Shown here piece after piece: positions 52,749 through 64,000 of a DNA stretch of 64,000 nt. The position numbers and the translations under genes were made by a program. The stretch's first letter is position 1; each line of letters begins with the position of its first letter. The notes below the pieces were generated by a model. It searched no databases and was not told where the DNA came from. It saw nothing but the letters and a program-made list of their open reading frames with translations. The DNA is taken from NCBI GenBank assembly GCA_022385755.1, contig MU278363.1, positions 436,661 through 500,660 of the forward strand, written 5' to 3'. This DNA is from Trametopsis cervina. Its lineage: Eukaryota; Basidiomycota; Agaricomycetes; Polyporales; Irpicaceae.

Positions 52749-55208
52749 TCATTGTGATCTACTAAACCACTTCTTCAAGTTCAGCTGGCCCATCTTTTCC
52801 ACAGCTTTCTTCACATCGTGTCGTTCAACTGCACATCTGTATCTCACAAACTCCTTTGCTGTTCCGACAGTGGGAGGCGCGAGGGCGATAAAGAGGCGTT
52901 GAGAAATCATGACCTCGAATGTCTATACATGCAGGTCAGAATTGCGAAGCCAGTATACAAGCTGCGATGGTGTACCTTGATCATTACGTCCCGACTACAG
53001 CGAACCATGCCTATCCCACCTCCCTCGACTTGGACGGGTGCTGAAAGCGAAGTCCGAACCTGGTCCCGAAAAGTCTCGTGAAGCATTTCGAATGTTACCG
53101 CCTCATGCCCTGATGTACGAGCATGAATTGCCGCTATCAGCAGACATATGGCAGGGTAGTTGAGGGCTGATGGTAGATGTCAGCTACGATCAAGGCCAGC
53201 GGTTATTCACTCACAACTAAGAAATCCGTAACGCGGAGGACATCGCTGCAGTCGTCCTGATTCCGCAAAGGCTATAGGGTTCAAAAAAGGAGAATCTGGT
53301 TTCAGACTGATCACTGAATCGACCTAATAGAGATGCGATGAGTTTTTATTCAATCTAGTTTACGAAGGTCCTACCAGGATGCGACTTAGCGTTCGAATAT
53401 CTCGGCTTAACGCGAATGTTTCCCGTAGTACATCCACGACCGCAGGCTCGTCAAAGAACTTATTGACAGAACCCTCCCACAACCGTCTCCATTCGTGTTC
53501 TTCGTCCTCTACAACGGGCGTACACAACGCTGTCTTCGCGCTTTGTATCCAGCCATCCAGTGCGCGTGGCCCTGCAGTGCGTAGCATTCGACCCGAGAAT
53601 CTGCTCTTCACCCGCTTCTCTAGCATGTTGATGGTGTCCACACGCGTCGTGAGACCGACGACGGCCATTCCTTTGCTGGCAGCACCTACTCTGCAGCTCT
53701 GTGCTGTGTCAAGTAAACAGTATAGCAGTGCCTGCCTTGCGTGTAAGGAGAAGAGGTCGAAAGCGTCTACTATCACGACTGTCGGGCGGGAGAGGGTGGG
53801 AATCATGGAAATAAGGGCCAGAAGGTGCGAAGGAGGAGGTAGGGAGACGACGGGGTCAGCAGTATCGGTGGTATCGAGAAATGGATTCTGGTCGAGCTGG
53901 TCGTCTTCCTCTTGAGGCAACATAGACCTTCCAGTCTGCTGTGAAAGTTGCCAAGCAATTTCCCGAACAGCCAGACGGTCATTGGTCTGTACGTGACCTG
54001 AAAGCCGAATGACGATGGGTTGCTCGGGTAGATCGGACAGAGCACGCTCAAGTAACTGTCATACATGCTGTTACTCAAAGACTCTGAGAAACATTTGTTG
54101 AACTTACTTGAGTCTTTCCGCTGCCGCGGGGGCCTATAATCAGGCAGCTATTGCCTTCGCCCCTGTCCACCGTGCCTTTCAGTAGAGCTCCCAACTGCTG
54201 GTACGTGACTTCATTGGTGGACGATCCGTCATCCCCATTCTCTGAGTGGTCTGGGATCGTGGACAGTTGATGAAGGGCTCGTAGAGATGCGCGCTTCTGA
54301 GAATGCAGATTGGGATGCAGCCGCGACGCAAGTGCACGGGGGAATTTGCCGGGTGAGGTGTGAAGCTTATTATCGGTCTTCCCTTTTCTCGGAGAGCTGG
54401 GTGGGTTATAAATAGCTTTATTAATGGGGGATATTGGACGTGCAGCCGGCAAGGTGTCTAGTTCGTCCTCAGTAACTGCAGAGGTCGGCGAGGGTGGATG
54501 TTGTAACTGTGTAGCTGCCTTGGATAAAGTTCTGCTCAGTGTTATGTCCCTATGTTTCTCCGGGGTGGCGGGAGTAGGTCTTACAACATTGCGAGTTGTC
54601 CGAGGAGAGAACTGAGGGGGGCTCAGTTTGCGATGCATACGCCGGGAAGGAGTGAGTATCTCGACCGCATCGAGTATCACTCTGGGCGTAGCACGATCTA
54701 GCGGGCCAGATGTTCTTTGGGGTGGTGTCAAAGGTCGTGCAGGTAGTGGTGGGGGAGAAGACAGAAGTAGCTCGTCGGGAGAGTCGTCCTCAGGGTCGAT
54801 AGTACTGCGTAAGGCTTCGATGGTGACTTTGGAAGAGCTCGCTTCTGAGGCCAGGATAGTTTCCCGCCTAACGCGCTGATACGTGCGAATCACTGCAGGC
54901 TTTTTCCTCGTAGGCTCCTCATCACCCGAATGCCCTGCTACCTTGATCTGAAGCTGCCCCTTCCCCACCGCAGATAGTCTCCCGCCCTTTCGCGCCCCCG
55001 TTCTCAAAATGCCTTCTCCTTCGGCCGCACTACTCTCACCCTCTGTACTATCTGCATGTTTCTCTGTTGCTGTCCCGAGTGGCCGAGAAACGTGATCCGG
55101 TGTAGCGACGATAGGTTGAGTCTGGATCAGAGGGCCCCTGCTTCGTGTAACGCGTTTGGTAGGGGGAGCTTTATCAGCTGCCGCAGAAGCTTTACGCTTG
55201 GGTGGCAT
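52749..55208 (-). CDS. ORC4: Origin recognition complex subunit 4
   Basis: AAA+ subunit of ORC that marks replication origins and loads MCM2-7. The start chosen is MPPKRKASAA at 55208. The frame is open to an ATG at 55340, but that stretch contains a candidate ACGCGT promoter box. A basic disordered N-terminal region with SP motifs is followed by Walker A SCLIIGPRGSGKTQ (about 54140). Then come VIRLSGHVQTNDRLAVREIA (about 54030), Walker B-like TVVIVDAFDLFSLHARQALL (about 53780), GLTTRVDTINMLEKRVKSRF, and winged-helix exons (TFEMLHETFRDQVRTSL, about 53070). The end is VERHDVKKAVEKMGQLNLKK, stopping at 52749. The only intact ORC4 in the window. Confidence 0.9.
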
Positions 55209-55309
55209 TGAATAGGTATGAGAGTGTACGGTGGCAGCACTCGCAGTCGAAGGTAGAAATCCGCAAGACAGGATATGGAGTAAATGTTTCAGCAGATGCG
55301 GGTTGTCAG

Positions 55310-55315
55310 ACGCGT
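55310..55315. promoter_or_regulatory. ACGCGT box upstream of ORC4
   Basis: One MCB-like hexamer about 100 bp before the preferred ORC4 ATG at 55208. It lies inside the alternative longer reading frame. Its presence beside a second replication gene supports both the G1/S interpretation and the shorter start. Confidence 0.4.
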
Positions 55316-55647
55316 TCAATGGCTTCAATGTGACTGACACGAACAGTCACATCGTGACATCACGCAACGCGAGCTTAGTTGCATGACCAAGCTTTGCTCT
55401 GAGTTCGCTCGAGTGGCCAATACTATGTAGGGATGTCAAATTGTGTACGTATTTGGCGGTAAATGTACAGTAGCGGTGCATAACATGATTTACACACGGT
55501 CCCCAACTGACCCAGAGCGTGCGTGAGATTAGGGAGGACTCGTCCACAGCGGCGAGTAACTCGTAGGCACGTAGGCACGTATTTGCTTGTCCACGGTCGA
55601 GCAGTGCATAGTTGCAACACGCAATAGTCAGTTCGCTATAGAGTCGT

Positions 55648-56755
55648 TCATAGTAGCCCCTCGCCTCTCAATGCTCCAATAATGAGGTACGCGGACCGAC
55701 GATCACGGTCAACGCCAGTCCAATCGCCCTTCTTGTGCGACATCAAGCCTTCATCACCACTCACAAAAACAGCGGGCTCTTCCTCCTTTTCCGGTTCCTG
55801 CTCCAGCTGCGCCTCTTCCTGCTCCCGATCCCATAGTACTTCTTCCCACATTGCGTCACTGATAGTCACTGCGGCCGTTTTTGCGTCTGGGATGTTCGGA
55901 AGGATAGAGACAAGAAGGTTATTGAGAAGATCTACACTCCCATCACTCCCTTGCTGCATGGCAGAAACGGGAAGATACTCCGCCTGCGAGCCCACGCTAG
56001 TCAGAGTATCGTTGCAACAGCGTTTCAATCACTAACCTCTAGTAGCATGCCTTTGACAGCACCACCCGCTAGGATGACATTCCCAGCCCGCACTATGAAG
56101 TCAGTTCCTATTGAGTAGATGATTCCATCTACTGAGAGCTGTTGACCCGATCCTTGTGAGAGTCCAGATGTTCCAGACTGTCGTACTGATACCCATCTTG
56201 CTCTCGACTGAGCGAGGAGCTGTTCAAGCGCGCCTGGAGGGCTTAGGGTCAAAAATGTCGTTCGGAAATGTGGTGGTGCATTTGGTCCAGTCAACGGTAC
56301 GGGTGCTTGGCCCTCGGGTAAAGGTTGCAGCAAGTCTGCTCTCTGATGCGCGACAGGGTCTTCTAGCTGCACAAATACATGATCTGCGAAGCAACGAATC
56401 TAGGTCAGGCTTCCGTGAGAAGTCAACATATGAGAACACACACCATTCATAGTCAACGCGCACATTGTACGCTCTGCATGTATCTGCAGTCCCGGTATTG
56501 ACTGTAGCTGGGAGCGGTATGATTTCACACTGAGGTGCCATTTCCCTCTGGACACACCCTGATAGCAGCAGTCGTTCAATGAACTGTCTTACTCATTCCT
56601 GTAGTAGAGACGGACTTGGTGGTTGCGAACTATATTTTGACCTATCAAATCCAGTCCGGTTGTTGGCGCATTCACCCATCTCGCTAGCCTGCAGCACTAC
56701 GTTGGTCAGTATGCATCCCAAACAGTGAGTGTATAGCATACCCTGTGATACCCAT
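55648..56755 (-). CDS. MED20: Mediator complex subunit 20 (Srb2)
   Basis: Head-module subunit of Mediator. Assembled from short exons. The start MGIT at 56755 splices to ARWVNAPTTGLDLIGQNIVR. Then come NEEMAPQCEIIPL, VNTGTADTCRAYNVRVDYEW and, after another intron, YHVFVQLEDPVAH. The family core is VDGIIYSIGTDFIVRAGNVI (about 56110) followed by KGMLLE and, across an intron, AEYLPVSAM. The acidic tail (REQEEAQLEQEPEKEEEP) ends at GALRGEGLL. The core pattern (SIGxDF-VRxGNV...VE-EYLP) is that of Med20. Exon joins before 56540 rest on phase and splice signals. Divergent from the kinase gene at 56964. Confidence 0.83.
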
Positions 56756-56963
56756 GCTTGCGATACCAACCTCCGTGGTCGTTTAAGTTTAAGTGTCCCC
56801 GCCACGCTCCTGGGTCGGTATTGATGATGGGCGCTTCAGAGTTTCTCCTATGATGAGTCTGAGCAAGTCGAGTCCCGGATTTGCGAAGACCTGATTTACC
56901 TCATGACTCGTTAATTGCTATATACCCTCACCATCCGCAGAGCTCTACAGCTCGTTCAAGAGG

Positions 56964-58884
56964 ATGGTATGGACACTCTTTCCAATGAAACACACCATGT
57001 TCGCCGAGTTCTCAAGATTCGGGACCCGCACGCTGTACGGCAGCACGCGCAAGCTCTCAAATGCTCTACATTTCTATGGCAATAAGCAGCTAGAGCTCTA
57101 TGCTGCCAAAGAGGCCAAGAGGTTGTCACTTAGGCAGCTGGTAAGCTTATGCAGCATCTCTTCAGCTTCAGAGTTATATGTGCATGGATAGATTTTCTTC
57201 GGGCGTTCGATGAATGCGGCGAGGATCATTACGGTATGTTTCCATCTATCCACAACCCATGTTGGTGACCTGAGTTGAATACAGAGCGGAAACTATGTCC
57301 GAACGGAACTACCAGTGCGAATAGCCCACCGCTTGCGGGACCTACAAGCACTGCCGTATGTTGCGGTGACTCAAGAGGGGATGGACAAGGTGTATGAGGT
57401 GTGTTTATGTTTGGTACTCTTTCGGTTGAACATTTCTGATACATTGTCTCGCAAGTTGTATTCATCTGCCTTTGACAAGTATGTTGTTCCAGTCGCCGTG
57501 AAGTGCATGTTCTGAACGAAGCCCAAACGGCAGGTTTCGGCGGTTTCCACCAATAAACACTCTCGAAGAAAACGAAGAATTTTGTAAATTTTTGCGAGGG
57601 CTTCTCGATGAGCAGTAAGTCTATCTATCTCTGGTGCTGCTTTCCCTCTTACTGAAAATGACGGATCCAGTTCCACGGTAATTCCCAACTTGTCGCTTGG
57701 TCTGTCGCTGGCATCCCCTTACCTCGCCCCGGATCGACTCGATGCATTCATGCGCCGAATGCTCGTATCTCGGATATCCAGACGTGTGCTTGCAGAGCAC
57801 CACATAGCTCTTTCAAGGGATCTGCAGTCTCGAAGGGACGGCGATCCCTCACGCCCAGATCACGTTGGCATAATATACACAGGCCTGAACGTGCAGAACA
57901 GCATCGATCGATGTACCAGTTACCTGCGCAAACGGGTGTTCGATATAGACCATGATGTACCCGGGGGCGCAAATACTTCAGCTGCCTGGCCAGAGGTCAT
58001 CGTTGACGGACATACGGACACCACGTTCCCATATATCCCCGAACATCTAGAGTATGTATCTGAATCTCTCCTCCTTATGGAGAGCTTACCTTCACATTCA
58101 CCCAGATATATTATCTTCGAACTGCTGAAAAATGTGGGTATTCTGCTAATACAGTCGAATCACGGAAGTAACGCCTGACTGCAGTGCATGCGCGCAACAC
58201 GTTTGGCTCATCGCGACGCCCCTGTTTTACCCCCCATACGAGTTACAATATCTGCTGGAGAGAATATGGTTAACATACGAATATCCGATCAAGGTCTGTG
58301 TTGTGTTATGGCAGTGTGCAGGCGCTCTATCTAACCGAGAGGGTGGTTGCCAGGAGGCGGACTTCTCATACCTGAAATCAAATCGCCCGCTGACCTGTTT
58401 TCATTCTCACACTTACGAAACGCGACGCGGATGGAGGACTCTCGTCTGGGTGCATTACGGACTGTCAGCTCCAGTGGCCAGGGCATAATAGCCACCGTCA
58501 AGGAACAGCTTTCTACGATCAGCCCAGATAAAGCTCGTGATGGTCCGGACCGTAGTGCGCCACATCCTCGCATCGGGATAGGTCTCCCCATGAGCAACAT
58601 ATTTGCCAAGTTTGTGCTCCCTTCGTCTCCAGAAATACTGGTTTTAACTGGATCTCATCTTTGATAGGTACTTTGGTGGATCCTTGGAGCTTGTCAGCAT
58701 GGATGGATATGGTGCGTACGAGACTCATTCTACCTGACTCAGTTTGATTGACTTGCGGATTGCAGGAACCGATGTATATCTACGCTTGCCAAAGCTTGTA
58801 AGTCTGTTGTCCGTGAGGCCTGGCGTCGCTCTGTCGCTGAGATTTCTTGTTTAGGGCACGAATTTAGAAGGCATTGAGGTGTAG
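56964..58884 (+). CDS. Mitochondrial pyruvate/branched-chain dehydrogenase kinase (PDK family)
   Basis: GHKL-fold protein kinase that phosphorylates and inactivates a mitochondrial 2-oxoacid dehydrogenase E1. The N-terminus is basic with helix-forming residues (MVWTLFPMKHTMFAEFSRFG), compatible with a presequence. The regulatory helical domain follows (LSLRQL / IFFGRSMNAARIITSGNYVR; PVRIAHRLRDLQALPYV). The ATP site has the N-box FELLKN (about 58125, then CMRAT after splicing) and the G1 box RISDQGGGL, also formed by splicing. The G2 box is RIGIGLPMSNIFAKYFGGSL (about 58570-58675), then GYGTDVYLRLPKLG. It ends EGIEV. Whether the target is pyruvate or branched-chain dehydrogenase cannot be told from sequence. 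Confidence 0.9.
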
Positions 58885-59373
58885 ACGTAAAATTCTACAC
58901 GGCGAGCACCCCACCTGTACGAATAACATAACTGACCAGACCAGGGTCTGCAGACCTCCGGGGTCCACGGAACGGCGGCACGAGTCAACGGCATGCTAAA
59001 GCCACGTTCGCCAAGTAATGCAGCAGGTGTAGGTGGCAGAGCATGTATACTCAGTAGTCTTTGGAAAGTACAACTCTGTCACTCCCTAGTTTGTAGCTTT
59101 TATTTCAATGCTCGAATCCAAGGGCATTTACGCAGATCGCAGAGCTACATGCTGTAGTGCGACCCGCAGCAATCCGAGATATATCACATAAGTCTACCCA
59201 TAAATGGCCAAGACGGTCATTAGGACGAACGCTGTCACCGTGCAGAGCGCCAGGTGCCTGCATGGCTGTGCCTGCTGTGTTAAATGCAAACATCAAAATT
59301 AAAGATAATGCCCGCACTTATTGCTCCCCACTCCCCTCTTGCCCTCTTACTCTTTACCCCTCCAGCCCAATAA
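58885..59373. other. Intergenic, kinase to YQPTS-repeat gene
   Basis: About 490 bp. The last 60 bp before the ATG are C/T-rich, as in many fungal leaders. No other feature seen. Confidence 0.4.
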
Positions 59374-61042
59374 ATGTCGAGCCTCGAATTCGACGCTCCG
59401 GATGAGATTCCCCCACCAGCCTATGAGTTCTCGCAGGAGGAATTCGATCAAAAGATATCGCACGCACTAGACGCGAGTCAAACCGCCACAGATGAGCCGG
59501 ATGAATGGGAGACCTGGGATGAAGCTGCGTTCGCAGCGGCTGCAGCACAGCTTACCCTCTCAGATCCCACAGATAGAGCGAGCTCGTCGCGGTCGCCACC
59601 GGCCCAGACGCATTTCTCATCGGCGCTAGCTTCATCCTCATCCGCGACCAATTACAACAATGGGAGCAATGCATATAGCAGCGGACAAGGATCGTCGGAC
59701 GCCGGTCTGAAGACGCAGCCGCTTCGTGTAGTGAAAAAGTCGCGGCCGTCATCCGCTGGGAGAGAAAAGGAACGACCAAGTTGGTATGCGGAGGCACAAT
59801 TGGACACTGTCAATACACCGCCGGCTCCTGCACCAAGACCGCAGCGGCAACCATCACCTCCTCGTTCATCTCTTTCGCACTCGATTTCTGTCATTTCGCG
59901 TTCGGGAAATGGTGAGCGTGAGCCAACGCCGCCACCGATGTTTGAGCCAATCGGGCCCTCTTTGGATGGGCCTCCATATGAAGGGTTCGATGGACAAAAC
60001 CCTGCAACACAAGGTCTCGTAATGACCTATGTCCCAGGCGATTCCCGCCCGGCGTCGCCACTGCATTCACCAACGTCGCCTTCTCTTGCGCCGGCATATC
60101 CACAAGCACCCCCGCTCGTACAGCCAAGCGCAGAACGTCGCAGTCTTCCAAGGCCACTTCCGCATGCTGCGCCGTCAGTTTCACCACCGGTCTCACCTCC
60201 TCCACGGCAACCATACCAGTCGGCCTCACCCCCGCCACGGCAGACATATCAGTCAGTCCCACAACCTCGAGTGCCGGTACCACGCGTTAGTCCCAGACCT
60301 GTGACGAGTTATAATGCGCGGCCAAAGAGTTACGCGCCGCCTCGTATTGCCTTCGATCCTCGTGTGGCGTATGGTGGTGCCGACTCGAAGGGATCCTCGT
60401 ATTTTGCAAACAGAGAAGAACTACCACCTCCTACCAATATTGATCCCGCTTCATTTTATACGTGAGTTTGGGTTTTACTCTCGGCGGATGATTCTAATTG
60501 CGCATTCTTTCCAGTTCCGCTGTGTCTTCCATCTATACAGCTAGCACAAGACGTCAGAGTGCAAGTGCAGCACCTCCACCTCCGTACGTCTGTTCGATAT
60601 GTATAAAGAAGTGGTACATTTGGCTCACAACATCTGTAGCTCATCATTCTACGGCAGCCAACCAAGCACTCAGTCTTCGTACTCGCTGTCTCAGTCTCAT
60701 CTTCCAGCACAAGGCTTACGAGTGGGAGCCTCCTATCCCAATCGAGACCAAGCACACTCTCCTGCGCCATCTGAGATGACGGTAGCATCCTCCGGTTACC
60801 AAGACCCATACCAAAGCTATCAACAGACGCCATCTGCTCCATCGACTTATCAACCCACCTCATATCAGCCATCCTCGTATCAGCCTACTTCATATCAACC
60901 AACCTCATACCAGACGACCTCACACCAACAAAACAACTCATACCAGCCACAGAGCGCATACCAACCAACCACTTATCAACAACAGACTAACTATCAGCCA
61001 ACCTCGTACCCTTCGAACGGCTACAGTCCCACTACGTACTGA
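59374..61042 (+). CDS. Disordered proline-rich protein with YQPTS repeats
   Basis: Not recognised as a known family. Three exons: the long first one ends near 60461 (FYT, GTGAGT donor). The second encodes SAVSSIYTASTRRQSASAA and ends in PPP. The third starts near 60642 with SSFYGSQPST. The N-terminus MSSLEFDAPDEIPPPAYEF contains a PPAY (PPxY, WW-binding) motif, followed by an acidic segment and an Ala run. The rest is Ser/Pro/Gln-rich with repeated SPPPRQ(P/T)YQS units. The C-terminal part (about 60835-61020) is an array of YQPTS-type pentapeptides. No membrane segment or folded domain visible. A role as a WW/NEDD4-type adaptor is only a guess. Confidence 0.75.
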
Positions 61043-62546
61043 GGCTCTCTCATTCTCATCTTTTTCAATACCACAGACTTCGGTGCATCGTGTCCTTTAC
61101 AGCTACCATTTATATATTGGATACACACGAGCGAACACGCGCTCTATCTTTTCCAACTAAATGTATAGTAATCCACCGGCATGGATATTGTATTTACATT
61201 CTACTACGGACTGAATAAAAGTTGCTTAGCATGGGCTGTACGAAACAACCTGGGATTTATCGTGTTGGCAGCTTCAGGCGACTATCTGACATCGTAGCTG
61301 GATCAAAACACGAAGGGATATTACAGTGACATTGTATGTATCCACAGAAATATCATAACCCGTTGGTTGAAAAATCTTCTGCTGTACTGACAGCGGCCCC
61401 AGAGATGCTGTTCGGACATGTGCATGGGCAGAAACCCCTGCGATTTCAGACAGTGCCTTCAGTGTGGTGGACGGCAGTATGTGAGACGCACTGGACAACG
61501 ACAGCATACTTAGCCGAGGTAGGCAGTAACGAGTTCATGGGAATGTCGTCCTTTATTTGCACGGTCCTGTTTCCTCATCATGACCGTTGTCGCAAGACGA
61601 CTCCTAGACGGCGCATTCGCGTGTAACTACCGATTAGTAGCTTGGTACAGCCCTATCAATACTGGTCAATACTACGGAGCGAAGGAGCTTGAAACGGTCT
61701 CTTGTGTGGCTTCGATCTCGTGATGCGGATGGGTATGCGGATTTCTCGTGCTTCAAGTAGTAACCCTTCCCATAGAGAGCGGATATCTGAGTTATGTTCC
61801 AATTCCATCGCCGCAACAGTCAGATAGTGATGTTCGACGGGTGTCGGCGTGATGCCTCCATGCATGAGGTACCGTTTCGCAACGTAAGAACGGTGCAAGC
61901 GTCCTCACAGATATATGTGGGTCTGTCAAGGACGGGTCAATATTCGATCTGAACGGCGAAGGTGTGTATGGATATACGTGATACCTCGATTTATATCGCT
62001 AACTTGAGCACAAGTCCTGAGAATATTGGCCAGCTATTGCAGCGTGACTGGTTTGAACCTGCAGATTAGTCCTGGGATGTTATCTCTCGATAACCGTTAA
62101 TGCATCGCGGTCTCCAACGCGAAGTCTCAATGGCTATCCTCGCTATGCGCTGGGTGCTGAGTGCAATCGCCGGTCTCCATGACACACTTTCTGTCTGCAA
62201 ATATCACGTAGCAGTCAGAAACGTAGATTGTTCACCGTCGTAAAGGACAAACTGCAAAGTGACCATGACAGTTTAGCGTATGAGAGCTCGACGCGTTCAC
62301 GTGCCGCTCCCGCCAAAACATCTCGCGCGCTGATGGCACTTCCCTAAACGGGCGTAGCAACCTGTTAGGACACCGGGCGCCCAAGACCACTTTAGCCGCG
62401 GGGTCGTAAACAAGTACGCAGATCAGAAGGGGGGGTGGGATCAAAACTGTGCAAGCAACACAGCCAGCTCTCGCCAACGCCAATCGATTTCCCGTTCTCC
62501 TTGCGTCCCCCACCCACGACCACGAACGACAGCGCACGAAGCACGA
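61043..62546. other. Long intergenic region before NDR kinase
   Basis: About 1.5 kb. Open frames of 60-96 codons (for example 61336-61626 on plus) show no family motif or codon pattern. The last 100 bp (62450-62546) are C/T-rich and fit a transcription start/leader for the kinase. No tRNA-like fold recognised. Confidence 0.45.

Positions 62547-64000
<1,454 letters not shown>

Larger units (their letters stand above)
40630..55010. repeat. Tandem P450-ORC4 segmental duplication, three units
   Basis: Three degenerate direct repeats. Unit A is about 40630-44755 (P450-2 + ORC4 fragment a), unit B about 44757-48930 (P450-3 + fragment b), and unit C about 48931-55010 (P450-4 + ORC4). They share the P450 3' flank, the gene body, about 350 bp of promoter and parts of ORC4. 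Units A and B also share a block (43300-43560 and 47750-48000) that I do not find in unit C. No inverted or long terminal repeats were seen at the joints. Confidence 0.85.

Noticed and set aside
40630..55010. Transposon as the cause of the P450 array
   Set aside because: No terminal repeats, target-site duplications or transposase remnants were visible at unit boundaries; unequal exchange or replication slippage fits better.
55209..55340. Longer ORC4 N-terminus starting at 55340
   Set aside because: The extra 44 residues lack the basic character of the following MPPKRKAS start and contain a probable promoter hexamer; kept only as an alternative.
61336..61626. 96-codon plus-strand frame in the long gap before the NDR kinase
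   Set aside because: No homology recognised and no neighbouring exon; not reported as a gene.

Overview
This window is nuclear DNA of a filamentous basidiomycete, most likely an Agaricomycete. The evidence is dense spliced genes with many roughly 50-nt GT-AG introns, a tandem family of microsomal cytochromes P450, a CipC-type stress protein, a Cot1/Orb6-type NDR kinase, and fungal forms of lipin, Vac14, RRN3 and Med20. The exact species cannot be read from the sequence. Coordinates below are coding spans, first coding base to stop, with introns inside. Exons were placed by eye from splice signals and family conservation.

Left part (1-24,757): a formin with FH1/FH2 domains (+) converges on the replicative helicase subunit MCM6 (-). 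MCM6 is head to head with a CX5R protein phosphatase (+). Then come VAC14 (-), head to head with the urease accessory gene ureF (+), and EIF3F (-), head to head with a four-exon TOM7 (+) of 51 codons. An RNF220-like RING E3 ligase (-) and an intracellular GH3 beta-glucosidase (+) follow.

Middle (24,903-37,927): phosphatidate phosphatase/lipin (-) is head to head with complex I subunit NDUFB9 (+). Pol I factor RRN3 (-) is head to head with a nucleoside hydrolase (+). Mitochondrial AFG1 ATPase (+) and a CipC-like gene (+) close this part.

Right part (38,140-56,755): this is the accessory region. Four related P450 genes lie in a row on the minus strand. P450-2, -3 and -4 are each followed, going right, by ORC4 sequence. 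After P450-2 and P450-3 this is only a decayed, 5'-truncated ORC4 fragment; after P450-4 it is the intact gene. A P450+ORC4 segment was therefore duplicated in tandem with one breakpoint inside ORC4, so only the rightmost ORC4 kept its promoter and start. All four P450 genes carry two tiny exons, of 14 nt and 8 nt, that encode the I-helix motif and the NxW motif. P450-2 also has a one-base deletion. MED20 (-) follows.

End (56,964-64,000): a mitochondrial 2-oxoacid dehydrogenase kinase (+) is head to head with MED20. Then come a disordered YQPTS-repeat protein (+) and an NDR/Cot1-type AGC kinase (+) that runs off the window.

Most genes are housekeeping. Six divergent pairs share promoters of only about 140-300 bp. 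ACGCGT boxes occur upstream of the two replication genes, MCM6 and ORC4. No tRNA or rRNA gene, CRISPR array or transposon with recognisable ends was seen.
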